From the NCBI GenBank assembly GCA_013187285.1, contig JABMIG010000172.1:248001-312000 (forward strand): DNA of 64,000 bases, given 5' to 3'. Below are positions 20,894-33,444 of the stretch, in pieces. The notes beneath the pieces are model-generated. The model worked only from the letters and a program-made list of their open reading frames with translations, searched no databases and was not told the origin of the DNA. How positions within the stretch are numbered: the first letter of the stretch is position 1; each line of letters begins with the position of its first letter. Source of the DNA: Cyclotella cryptica. Lineage: Eukaryota > Bacillariophyta > Thalassiosirophyceae > Thalassiosirales > Thalassiosiraceae. The position numbers were made by a program, and so were the translations under genes.

Positions 20894-23467
20894 GGTAAGT
20901 GTTTTCTTATTTTGTATCGGTTCAAGTGTTCTGTGTTTAACACATCGTTGCCCTTGACAGTTGCCTTAGCCATGTCGCAGCTTGTCACCTGTGCAAAGAA
21001 AAGGCAACGAACACAGGCGACACTTTGATGTCCGGGCGATCGTCTGTCGGTCTCGGTCTCCTAGCAAGAAAAATCCCATCATGAGAACCACTAAATGCAC
21101 AAAAGATCACAAAAGATACCATACCTTCTTTGTTGTTTTGTACGATACAGTCCAAGTTAGTATTATATACTATAGTATGGTATTCCTAAAATAAAAAATA
21201 TTGGTATTTGCTATTTGCAAATTTACCCCATTCACTTCAAGGTGTAGCCTAGCATAGTATTGTACGGTACAGTACACTCCCATGCTCCAGCCATGCTCCC
21301 ACCCCTCCACCATGTGTGAGTGATGCGTAGGGACTTTTGGCAACATAGGAAATTCTCCACGACTATTTGGACCTGCATATCTCAGTCCAAATGTGTCATG
21401 ACTATGCTATTCAATTTAATTCCGAAAAGAAAAAGCTTGAAATGATGACCCAATAGGCCAAACAATTGTCCAGGTCTCAAGAATAGGACAAATATCAATG
21501 GAAGGTAATGAATTTTTACTTTTAGATATTCATTTGTCTTCATAGGAGAACTCCCTGTGATGGATGTAACATGGAACCAAAAATGACGTATTTCATGTTG
21601 TTTCTCTTACAAAAAATATTTAGTTGCATGCTTTGCCTTTTCACCACACAACTTGCTAATTATCTATCTAATTGCAAGTTGTTGTTTTGATGCCCCTTTC
21701 GTAGGAAAAAGAAAGTCCGTGCCATCCTTAGTTCCAAATTACTCAGTAATTCCTCCATAATTACTGATTACTCTGTAAAATACTGTCAACGGTCCACAGC
21801 AACCTAGTGGGTTATTGAGTGTCACATCATGACATCATTGTGTCACATAGTTAAGTAAATGTTTCAAATGTAAAAAGGTATCCAAACATAATCTGCACTG
21901 GTTATTGAGTAATGACCGGTCATTACTCTCCATGGGCTGATTTCTGAGGTCCAGGACAGTAATGTAAAAACGTTAATTGGGAACTAAGATGTCATCCAAA
22001 TAGCAAGTCATCTCACCAAACTTCCCCTGTATCAATTCCATCTAGCAACTATTTAATCAATAATTTCAAGGGCTTTAGAAGAAGAACTGAGATGTCTGTA
22101 TGATTTTCCATATCATCCGGTAAACAGCAACCACTTTTTAGTGATGGGGTATGATTTGAAAGACACAATGTCTTCTTGAAATTTTGGAATGTGTGGCGTT
22201 GGATCATTTGATGTCCATGAAGTAGTTTAAGCCCATTTCAAACTCTGATTGTTTATGTGGGTTAAATTGCTCTTTGGGTATGTTAGGATTCGCTCAGGGG
22301 ATCAAATTAAATCTGTGAGGTAGACTTTTGTAGTACCGGCAGCTTAAAGAATGTGGTCCATGTTTGATACTGTGGCATGATTCAATAATTTTATGCAATG
22401 CTCTGGCTTGTAGATTAGTTTCTTCAAGGGGGGGCTACCAAACTCACACTGAGAACGTAGACAATATAAATCTGTACAACTCCTTATCTTGACTGGTATA
22501 ATCTTCTTATTTGAAGGTTTCTTGGTCTCTAATCTACAAAGAAAGTTGCATCTCTTGATTGACAACCCTTCATTGTCTGAATCACTGCCCCTCATCTGGT
22601 CAATGTCACTCAACTCATTCAACCTGATCACCAACCAACCATGATGGAATGTATTCCTTCATCTTGTACAACCACAGTATACTCTAATCACAACTTTTCA
22701 ACTATAGCATCCAGGACTGAGTGCACTCTCTCTTTATTCAATACAGTCAATTTATGCGCAAAACAATTTTCTGGGGTCTGGGGGATTGTTGGAATGAATA
22801 CAACAAAATTTTCAGCTTCTGATATACTCTGATTCATAGAAGGTATACACAAGACTGTATCCACTGTTTGGTTTTTTGTTCAAGAACTGTTGACCATAAG
22901 ACTTGCATAGTAGTTTTCAGTTCTTGGGATCTACCGGATCATCATGCTGCTATGACTCGTCCACCACCTCCTCTCCTTCACTCTGCACCTTTAGACCTTA
23001 ATTATCATTTAACAATCATCTGTCCCCTGGAAGAATTACAGGACACAGTGTGGAAGTAATGATAAATGATGCATTCACATGTTGCCCTTTGCATGTAGCA
23101 CATACACAATGCCTGTCAAAGATTTCTCTGACTCGCTTGGCATGAGTCTGTTTATTCAAAATGTCAGAAAATTGTGTTGAACGGGTTGAATCCTTGTGTT
23201 GTATCATGAAGTTGAACAGCCAAAATTTGTCGTGGTGATCCTTGTTATCTGGAGGATACTGTGTTGCAGGTGTTCATAGTTTTTCATTCATGATGTGATG
23301 GTTATGTTGTTTACTTTGAAACTTTTCTGAAGTGACAGTAATCAGATTCTGTACTAAAATAGGAATCTGTAAAAGACTTCTCTGAGTCCCTCAATGAAAA
23401 AAGGAGACCAAAGAATTGCACCATAGTAAATATTGTTGCCATCTCTTATGATACAACACAATGCGCT
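20894..23467. other. AT-rich gene desert, first part
   Basis: No gene recognised. The first 350 bp, upstream of the 2OG gene, contain TTTTGTACGATACAG (about 21136-21150) and GTATTGTACGGTACAGTAC (about 21258-21276) from the recurrent motif family. The rest is unique-looking AT-rich DNA with only short shadow frames. Confidence 0.5.
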
Positions 23468-23613
23468 CTCAGTCAGTCAGTCAGTCACTCACTCACTCAC
23501 TCACTCACTCACTCAGTCAGTCAGTCACTCACTCAGTCACTCAGTCAGTCACTCAGTCAGCTGTATGTCTGTCTTTCAGTCAGTCAGTCAGTCAGTCTGT
23601 CTGTCTATCTGTC
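23468..23613. repeat. TCAG/TCAC tetranucleotide microsatellite
   Basis: Interspersed blocks of (GTCA)n and (CTCA)n, ending in (GTCT)n. The block structure shows successive slippage of three related four-base units. Ser/Gln-rich frames across it are artefacts. Confidence 0.9.
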
Positions 23614-24429
23614 ATTTCTTTTACTAGATTTTATTGCAAAACATAGATCTACAGATGAGGAGATCATCAAAGATCTATATGAATGGCTTTCTGCAATCAT
23701 TTCACATTTAAAATTCATTGTACAGGTGAAAAGTATCTGCAAAGCCCCTTTACTCTTATCATTTCTATAAGTCCTCATGTCTATGTACCCATGAGTGACT
23801 ATATGTAGTTTGAAACTCCATCCATCATGCACCAACACTTGTTGTCAATACAGTTGCCAATTTCTTGACAGTCTCTCACTCTGGAGTGTGGGTCATCCAA
23901 ATTTAAGGATGAAACTACCTCTTCCCATTGCCAAGTACCACACCAAGTATAGAGAGGCCAGATATTGACACAAGTCATGGACATAAGACAATGAAACAGA
24001 TAAATTACTCTGAAGAATATTCTCATAATATGACTAAAATGATGTTACTCAAAATATTGAAGGTAGAGCAAATGCTTTTTAAATCCTATGCTGACAAGTT
24101 CAAATTGAGAATTTTATGCTTTAGTTAGTTTTTCTACAGTATTTTAGAAACATGGAAAATTTAGTCAAACTTTTGAAATATTTGTGAACATAAAATAGAT
24201 ATCCCAAAGTGTCTTAACTGCATTGCCAATCTCATTCCTGCATATCATGCAGGTGCAATGATTTGCCCCAACCTTTCTAACTTGATCTGAATGCTCATAG
24301 AACCTTTCATCTCAATGGCTATTGATGAATTTTATGGGGAGAAATCTACATCCAGTTGAGACTTATTGATTATGAACATGACCTGGTTTTCTTCTATCTC
24401 TATGAACAGGGTCTGATTTTAATCGAGTG
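23614..24429. other. AT-rich intergenic DNA
   Basis: No gene, RNA or repeat recognised. Confidence 0.45.
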
Positions 24430-24735
24430 CACTTGATGGCAACAATGGATTGCAATTCATTGTATTTGATTCAATTGATTGCAATTGATCCCAAATGATC
24501 GAAATTGATCCCAAATGATTGAAATTGATTGCAATTGATCCCAATGATAGCAAATGATTGAAATTGATCACAATTTATTACAATTGATTGTAATTTATTA
24601 CAATTAATCACAATTGATTGTAATTGATCACAATTGCTTGTGATTGACCACAAAGATTCCAAGTGACAGCAGGTTATTGAGAGTGATCATCATTGCTTGA
24701 ACTTGATTTCAATTGACCATAATGGATTGCAATAG
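24430..24735. repeat. CAATTGATYNCAA-type diverged minisatellite
   Basis: Some 25 short units of the type (C)AAATGATYG / CAATTGATCAC / CAATTGATTGTAATT follow each other with a period near 11 bp. Many units contain the palindrome CAATTG, so both strands carry the motif. Copies are diverged, so the array is not a young one. Confidence 0.7.
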
Positions 24736-27225
24736 CTTGGAGGGCTTCTTAGCATCTAGTACAGTTCCTTATGTAAGGTGTGTGATGAGAAACAAGGAAG
24801 AAATCTTCCACATGGATTGGTGTTGTATGAACAAAATCCCATGTGGAACAATCAAGCAATTATGACCTTACCATCTGGAATGGTATGGTACCATATTGTA
24901 TGGTATGTTGTTGCACCACATGGCATGTTTTCTTTGGATGAAAAATAAAGCAAACAACAGAGAACACAAGTGAATGCAAGTGAACAAGGCTTGCAAATGA
25001 TTGTGTGTGAATGCAAGTGAACAAGGTCTGATTGCATGTGAATCCAAAGAAATATGGCCTGAATAGAAAGTGAGCAGTGCCTTTTTGACCTTAGAGTGGC
25101 ATCAAATAGTTCTCCAACAGATATTGGTTTAGGGTTGGTGACCAAGTAAGGAATTCGTTTGGATGTGATAGGCAATTCCAATGCTTGAACATGGGAGAAC
25201 TGTTCAAATATATTGGAAACACAGCTGGTAGTGACAGGACCAATATGTCTGTTATGATTGCAGAAACAGAAATTTAGCAAATAATTAAGTTAATACTAAT
25301 ACTTACTTCATCATCTTCTAGTAAATGAATTACCAGAGTCTGGAGTTACTTTCCTTGACTAGGATTGTTCTTTCTTGTACGGTCCCTTCGCTTTGGACTT
25401 AATAATCTGTTCTAGATTACAAAAACGACATCGGGTTCTACTTCTACTCGTTACCGTAAATACTGGATCATAAAAACCACTTGGTTATAAGAGTCATGGG
25501 GCTAAAATGACCCATTTTGAGCGACACTTTCTTTTTTCTGCCAATTAACACACTATGAAACATTGTGTATTTAGATTCTCACTAGCAGGAACAACACACC
25601 CATGTATATGTCTCTGCATAACTCATTCTTGTTGTCAAGAAAACTCTGATGTTGTTGGAAAGCACCACAATCTCCTGCCCATAGTTGATGGACCGATATC
25701 ACGGACGATCAATGGTTGGAAGGGTACATAGTGGCTACCTCAAAGTAATTAGGGTACATTTTTAAGATACACTTATTTTTCATCGCAGGAAGGAGACTAA
25801 CTTGACTTGTAGTATAAGAACCACGTAATGTATCTTTTAAAAATGACTGTACAATTGGTGGTTCTTATGATCGAGTGTTTACCATGGTGTACTTATTATG
25901 TTTATGCAGTCATTATGATTATTTGTCGTGTACAACAACACAACACACAGAGAAAAACAATTCCAGAGTTCAGTTCCAACAATGAGATGGACATAAAAAC
26001 AAGGGCAGTACCAAGCTGTTGTTGCAAGTGATGGGTAATTTTGGAGTCAAAAGGGGCATGCACGTTGGTAAACAGAAGAAAAGTTAACTTATGTCAGGAC
26101 ACATGATATCTATTTTTGCATGTAAGCAGGATGGTGGGCTTTGTGATAAAACAAAATTATGTTTGATGTGCAAGTTACACAATGCAAACAATAAATATGA
26201 TCAGCAGCTTCAAAGATTATGAGCATACTCAACAGTCCGATGTGCTGAATAAGAACTTAAAATGGATGTTTTCTTAATATAATATACAGCCCAATATCAG
26301 CCCTAATTGTGAAACAAATGTTGCATAAAGAATTGACAGAACCTCTTTCTCTTTCAGATGCTACAGTGAGACGGTTGTAATCTGGCAATTTGTACTATTC
26401 CTATGTGTGACCGGTAGAACACAACCTACCTAAATTGTAAGATTGCAAAAAGTACCTGTAATTTGTAATCTAGATCAGACTACAAAGTCCCACATAGTCT
26501 TACATGCACAATCTCATGAAAATATAAGACCGCTGGTGGAGATTACTTTTCCTTAGACAAACACTTTTAATAGACTTAGACTTTTGTAATATCATATACT
26601 GCCATGTCATATCAATGAGACACATCACAGTAAACACAAACAAGACAAGTCATATTCCCAAGTTGAAGTTGTTTGTTTTCCCAATGCATTGAAATATGTA
26701 TGGGACAAGTCATAAAGACAGCCATGGAGCACCCACAATCATCAGAGTTTGTACCCACCAAGCAAGATCAATCCACGAACCAAATAGAATGAAAAGTACC
26801 AAATAAGCAGGGTGATGACATGATGAGAGGTGAGTGAATGCATATTTTAAATTGATATTGCCAGAATAACTGAACAATAAGAAAGTTACGTAACTAATTC
26901 CTCACATCAACACTTCTATGTTGGAATTAAGATCATTGTGTGCTTTAGGTGAAGTATAAATTGCAAACACATGAATCTGAGACCTCCATCACAAATATGA
27001 TAATGCTGTATCTACATAGGAACCGTTTATGTGCAAATCTGTTTGTGGTGCATAAGAAAACAGAAACATTTGAACATAAATGTTACAATTCATTCCCATT
27101 CCATTCTTCTTCTTCTTCTGAATGATAACTCATGCACTACAATAATTTAAGCAGACAGGGCTTTACACATCTGCATCCACATGACTTCATTTTTACATGT
27201 ATGTAACAAATAGGACATGAAACTC
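24736..27225. other. AT-rich gene desert, second part
   Basis: No gene recognised. Notable items are the 20-bp TGGTATGGTACCATATTGTA at 24881-24900, repeated exactly at 41760-41779, and an inverted repeat ATAAGAACCAC (25814-25824) / GTGGTTCTTAT (25858-25868) around a 33-nt loop. The last 500 bp are the 3' flank of the next minus-strand gene. Confidence 0.5.
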
Positions 27226-30200
27226 CTAGACTTCCCACCTGTCATCAGATTCAGAAGTCTTGGGAGAAAAGGGTTTTGCCACTGCTCGTGGAGAGATCAC
27301 CTGTTCCATTGGCATGGGTAATTTGTCTTGTTGACTTTTTAGCTTCCGTGGAACAACCACTGTCTCATTTTTTATTCTGTCTATAATGGCCTGAAAGCCG
27401 GCAGAGAGGGTGCAGATGTCCTCTTTACTGCAACATCTGAAAAGTATATCACGCTTTGTGCCGCCAAAGTCAGAATGCAAGACAAAAGTGAAGCTGTCGT
27501 TGAACTTTCCTTTCTTTTGCTTCTTGGAAAGAGTGAAATTATCTGTCGTCACAGATACAGATTTTATTCCTGAGAACATAATTCCACCCTTGCCATTCTT
27601 ACCGACAGATGTCACGCTGTGCTCTTTGCTATGGCCGTTAAACTTTTTCACCCACAATAACCCTTGTGGGCAACAATCAATCTTACTATACCTGATATCA
27701 TCAGACTTCTTGAACCAAACAACTTCTTTTGTGATTGTGAGGAACCGTGGCTGCCACTTTCTCTCTCGATTAAGCTTCAACACTTCCATCCCTTCCTCGC
27801 CAAGTCGAGTCAGCAACTGTTTCATTGCCTCGCATCTCAGTTCGGCACCTCTAGGAGAAAGCACAGGAGGGTACACAATGCAGGCTGACTTCGGATCTGG
27901 CTCGTCTCCTTTTTCGCCAAAATCACTGGGTGGAGGTACAGTCAATGCTGTGTATGCGTAGAATAATAACTTTTCGTACGCTCGCGACTGTTCTTCTTGC
28001 AAAGTTTTCTTGCTTCGAGGAGATAAGATACAATTTTCTGCTGAGTCTTTGCTTGCCCAGTCCTTCCATTTGCTCTGCTCATGATCTGACAGCGGAACAA
28101 GCTCGGCTATCTCTGTACCTTCATCTTGAGGGTCCGTGAACTCTGACCTTTCGTCCTCGTCCGTTTCTCCCTCATCGAGTGAATCATCTTTGTCATAAGT
28201 AGATATCGTTCGATCATATGTCGACACTGTTTGGCCATTTGTGTTTAGAGTTTGCTCGTCTGCTAATGTGGTTGAGTCTTCTTCTGAGGACGTTGATTTG
28301 ACTTCAATGATATCTTCGCTGTTGCAATCATCGCTCTCGCCTCCATCATCAGTATGTGATTCATCGTCCGAGTTCGAGACCACCTCCAAGTTAAACCTTG
28401 ACATGGATTTCGCATTGGTCGCAACTGGCATGCCTTCATCAGTATGTGACTCGTTATCTGAACGAGAAACAGCGTCTATTATGTCAAACCTAGATCGTGT
28501 TTCTTGAGTCGATTCAGTACGCTCAAGCTTCATTGACTTGGTGTAATTTTCCTTGGTGGCTATTCCTTGTACAGTATCATCTCCCTTGTTTTCACCACTG
28601 CCATCTTCTGGGTAATCATCTACTGCTACAGCAATGTCATCATCGTTGGTGCCATTTGTCATGGTTGTTGTGTCTGATGAATGTGAAGGATCTATTGAAG
28701 GTCACACATTTGTCATAATTCAATGTCACTCAAAGTAACGTAGTTGAGGCCTTACCTTTGGTGGCGCAAAATGCGAAAGACGAGGCACCTAGAAGGCCAC
28801 ATGCGAAATTCGATAGAAAGGCTGGCCTCTTCATCCCTCCTGATTCTGAGAACGCATGATTGAAGGCACATTTTGCTTTAGAAGCAGATGCGGTTTCTTC
28901 AACAAGGTTACTTCCGTTCTTTGCCATTAGCAGTGCCTTTTTCAGCAACGACGAGTTGTTCTGTTGAGTGGCCTCGTCCGTAGTTGACTGGCTCATTAAT
29001 GAGCGTATCCTAGTAGGGTCCTTCGAAAAATCGTTTGCTTCCTCTGAATTCCCTCTCCCTTGTCCGCTGTGAGGATCAACGTTTTCTACGTCATCGTTGT
29101 CGAAGACCTCACCATGCACGTCTGCACTGTTCTTGGTGGGGGAGCGTAGGGGAGCTGTTGTCTCACCGCTTAACATGTCATGGACTTCGACGATGGCTTC
29201 GGGGATGTCTTTCTCCATTGAATGGCCAACACCTCGCCTAGTTAATGATCTCTTCTTCCCAAAATCTACACCAAAAATGACGGACGTTGTGATATCTGAA
29301 GTAACAGATGCAGTCGGGGATTTGTCATCAGAATTTTTCAGGTTGATTACACCATATGTCCCATCCATCATGAAGAGTCCCAACGGTTTGAACTTCTGTT
29401 CTTCCGCTTTAGGTAAAGGACACTCAGGTTCTTTTGAACTGGTCTTCGTTTTTTGAAACAACGAGTGACTTTCGGTTGTAGTTGATCCATCAAGGAGGGA
29501 TTTCATAGGGTTAGCGGTTTTTTCTTTTGGTCGAATAACTTGACGGCTGCTCACAGATACTCCAGCGAATATATCGTCTTCGGTTTCTGCATTGCTGATA
29601 ATTGTCCCAAACTTTGATAATGAGCTTTTTCGTCGAGAATTGTTCTTCGACGTCGAAGAAGTGTGACGCTTGTTGAAGCCAAATGAGTCGTCGTCAAGGT
29701 CACCAAATATGCTATCATCGTCGTCGGGTGATGACGGGGTAGTGTTGGGGTACCGCTTACTTCTTGCGCTCAAAGGATCTTTCTGCACTGCATCGCGCTG
29801 AAGCTCCGATTGCTCGGGGGGGCTTACAAAGTCTGGAGTGCAGCGTTGGGATGACGGGCATCGCTCGGTTGGATGATCGGACCTTTGTTCTTCCGTTGAT
29901 GGAGGACCCTTCATCAGCGCTTCTTGAACCGCTGCATTGATATCCTTGTTTTGGGTAGAGGCATAGCGGCTTTGCCACCATGATCCAAGGGATTCTTTTC
30001 CGGAAGGAGTGTCTACTGACTGTTTCTCTTGATCGAACAAAGTTGAAGCATCCATTGGAGCTCCTGACCTCAACGATGCAAACGCCGAATTCGATGAATC
30101 GTCATTTGGTTTGAGTACTTTAACAGAGGCCCACGAAATAGCACTAACATCATTTTCTTCCATGTCACATGCGGGAAAGGAATCATTTTTGATAATACCA

Positions 30201-32830
30201 TCTGATAAGCTATCGGATGCTTCGAACATTGACATTGGATCAAACTCAGTTGCAGTACCCATTGTTCCTTCGCTGCACTTAGATTGCACATCGGGTGACG
30301 AAACGGGCCGTGGGGAAGCATCTCTCGAATCCCTCCTGCTGGGACAGTCAGCATGTTCAACCGCACCAAACCCTTCATATTGAACACTGCATGAAGCTTC
30401 GTCGAGTTGAAATCCATAATCTTGTTCTTCCAATTCATTTATTCTTGCTTCTGCTTCCGCCCTTGCTTCCACGTTGACCTGGTTGTCGCGTCCCTCTTCA
30501 TTGGTCTGTTGATAATTCCACTCAGCATGGCCCCACGCTTCCCACTCGGAAAACACGTCGTTGGTGGATTTGACCTGTTCTTCGTTTTTCCCCTCCCATT
30601 CCACTACGGTAAGGGCGTTCGTGTGAAGATTCCACCCATTCTTCTCCTCAAATGTAGCAGGTTTCGTTAGCGAATTGGGGGTATCAGGAACTGTGTTGTC
30701 CCACTTGCTATCCTCTGAAGTACTCGGCTGCTCACCACCCCATGATGACGCTGAGAATGCATCCATTGGCCATTCTGCGTTGTTTTGAAAATGTGGTTTG
30801 TCGAATTCATCCGAATGACGATAGACATCGGTATCTTTGGAGTTCGTGAGAAATTCCTCGCCTGCAAGTTTAGGGGAGAAGCCTTCTCCCGAACCTTCTT
30901 CGATTGGAATAAATGACTGCACGTCTGATGTTGAAACAGTTAGTTGATTCAGCAGAGGTTCTGAGAATTTACTCACGATGCTTTTTGATTGGCTATCTTG
31001 TGCATCTGATCTGCTGGGCACAAGTACCTTGTATTCGGAGGCATCTGAGTTCAGTGATGCTGTGTTGGCACTCTTTCCTATCTTCGGCTTCGCTGATGAC
31101 GATTCAGAAACAGAATGCAATAAAGATGGTGGCATTGATGACGAAGGATTGGTGTTGACGGCATTTTCCTTTTCGAAGTGCTCCTTGAGAGGTGACGTGA
31201 GGTTCGAAGCAGGAGGGCTAGTTAACACGGCGGTCCCCTTCTTCGCAGCAGATGCAGCAGCCATCATCTTCATGTGATATTCTTGCTTTCCCTGCAGAGA
31301 TGCCATTCGCGATGGAGTAAGCGGACATATGGGTTCTTCGGTTTGGTGGCTAGTGTCCGTGGACTGAGAGTTACTAGTTCTGATTGTTTCGTAGTGCGGA
31401 AAAGCTTCTCTCGTTACTGGCGGGACACGCTCGGCTTCTTCTGATGTTGCTGAATCGAACGGATAGTGGTCACTAACTTGCGAGTCCTTGCCCTTCATCT
31501 CTTGATTCATAGATGCGTGCGCATTCACTTTTTCCTTTCCTTCCTGCATACTTTTGGTTTTGCCATGACACTCATCGGTGGAAAGTTTTGCGATAGCCTC
31601 GGTTGTTTTGTTTTGAACTGCGACCTTAGATGATGGCATCGAATTCTGTTGCCATTGACGATATTTCCTGGCCTTTTCGGCAATTTTTGCTTGTTCATGC
31701 CAAGTCTTCTTGCCTCCTGTTTGCAAATTCTCGATCCTTTTCATGTTTTCGATAGAACAACATTTACTGCTAGCTTCCGACTTGACAGATCCATGGCTTA
31801 ACCTTTGTGAATTGAATTCATCACTCATGCTCGGAGCATCGAATCCATCATTTAATCGCTGAGAACAGTCGTCTGTGTGTTCAGGACGCACAGGCTTGGT
31901 AAATTCTTCACTCCACCTCTCTGTGCTCGCCGTCGACAGTCGCTTATCGAATCCATCGCTTTTTGTATCTTCGATCCCATCCTCGATCGCATAGGACTGA
32001 CGACCAATATATCTATCAGCAAAACGTGGACTCTTGGCACGAATTTTGGCAATTTTCTCTGATCTCGTCATAGCAATGGCAGAAGTGTTCACAGAGAGCG
32101 AAGGCCTCTTTGATTCACTTCCCATCTGCCGATTCACTGCAATGTGTTCTCCTCGACCCTTCCTATCGTGCTCGTTATCAAATGCAACACACGGCGTGCT
32201 CTCCACCTCACTCTTTCTGCCAGCGTCCTGCCTTCTTTCGGTCCGTTCCTCTTCCGACATTTTCGTTGCAATCTCCCCAATCACCGCCTTATCTCTGTTG
32301 GGTCGAGAGGGTGAAGAAGAAACCATGCGAGCCGCGGCAAGTTTTTTCTTGGCGTCGGCTATGGAGGTCGATCGGGATTTGGTGGATCGACTGCTGCGCG
32401 GTGTGGTTGGCGTGGGTGCGGATGGGTCTTTTGAGGGTGTCGCTGGGGTGGTCGTAGATGAGACTTTAACCGAAAGATCATGGAATGGGGCAGGCTTGGG
32501 TTGAGGGGCGGAATTTGTCGGCTCGCTAACATATGGTGCAGACTCTGGAGAGTTTTTGGGTGTTGATTCTCCATGCTTCGCTGCGGGTTCGTCTTCCTGC
32601 ATATCGCTGGCATTGGCTTGTTGGTTTGATTCATTCTTTGAAGATAAATAATCGTCCAGCCTACTAGAATCGTTGCCTTCTCTCTCCTCGGCGGGCAATG
32701 ACGAGGCGACGGAAGGCAATCCCGAAATAGCGGATGAGTCCGACGTCATACTTGTCTGGTGCTTGATCGCGTTAAAACGCGCTACCATTTTGGCTCGTTT
32801 CGCCCGTTCACGATCAGTCAGGGCGGGCAT
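27226..32830 (-). CDS. Large low-complexity protein with C-terminal PH-like domain, two exons
   Basis: Two long minus-strand frames are one gene. Exon 1 (32830-28756) ends FAFCATK and exon 2 (28691-27226) continues DPSHSSDTTTM in phase 1 across a 64-bp GT-AG intron, giving 1846 residues. The first ~1650 residues are Ser/Asp/Glu-rich and probably disordered, with short basic helices: TDRERAKRAKMVARFNAIKH at the start, TRSEKIAKIRAKSPRFADRY, and KTWHEQAKIAEKARKYRQWQ. Residues about 1660-1800 look like a pleckstrin-homology fold: MEVLKLNRERKWQPRFLTIT, EVVWFKKSDDIRYSKID, and a final helix CSKEDICTLSAGFQAIIDRI. PH domains bind phosphoinositides or proteins at membranes, so a membrane-recruited scaffold is possible. 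I know no named family for it. Confidence 0.75.
28692..28755 (-). other. Intron of the PH-like scaffold gene
   Basis: 64-bp minus-strand intron, GTAAGG donor and TTCAATAG acceptor. It splits a Gly/Asp codon boundary in phase 1 and restores one frame across two otherwise separate long reading frames. Confidence 0.8.
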
Positions 32831-33347
32831 CTTCAGCTTAATTGCAATGTTACGATTTTAAGGTCAGTGGATTCAGGCAGCCCCAATGCACTTAAGATGT
32901 GCTCAAGCGCCAACTCCTCCTATTTGATAGTTGTTATGTTAATTGCACGGCTTTCTCGTTGACCGTAACGAGGGAGCCTCGCATGAGCTGCGCTTTGCTT
33001 TGCAACGCTATCGCACAATTCTTTCTGGAAGCCGACATCGATAGCTTGGCATGCTGGTGGTAGTCCAGCCATTGAGTTGAGTGTGAGGATTAAGTTGATG
33101 TGTGATACCATCTGATACCATGCAGAACCTACTATTATGTGGGATCGCTGATAGACTTTAGATTGGCCGCAATTGGCAGGAACGAGCATCTGAGGTATCT
33201 TACAGCGGTGTTACACTCTACTGATTCCTTCGTGAAATATTTCTTTGGCACATTCTAGACGGACAGTTCGTCAACTGGAACAATCTATCAAACGAGACCT
33301 CTTGTCAAGATTTTTTAAAATCTTAGTTGTGTTGGAAACTGAGCCGT
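32831..33347. other. Upstream region of the PH-like scaffold gene
   Basis: An 89-codon minus-strand frame at 32920-33189 has no recognisable feature and sits where the promoter is expected. A GATACCATCTGATACCATG direct repeat is at about 33105-33123. Confidence 0.4.
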
Positions 33348-33444
33348 TTTCTCCTTCTTCTCCTTCTTCTTCTCCTTCTTCTTCTTCTCCTTCTCCTTCT
33401 CCTTCTCCTTCTCCTTCTCCTTCTCCTTCTCCTTCTCCTTCTTC
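33348..33444. repeat. TTCTCC hexanucleotide microsatellite
   Basis: About 97 bp of (TTCTCC)n with TTC/TTCTTC variants at the left side. It produces Pro-Ser and Glu-Gly frames that are not genes. Confidence 0.9.

Noticed and set aside
23433-23646. Ser/Gln-rich frames
   Set aside because: They are produced by the TCAG/TCAC microsatellite.
23468-24735. CRISPR-like array
   Set aside because: The repeats are contiguous or diverged simple repeats without unique spacers.
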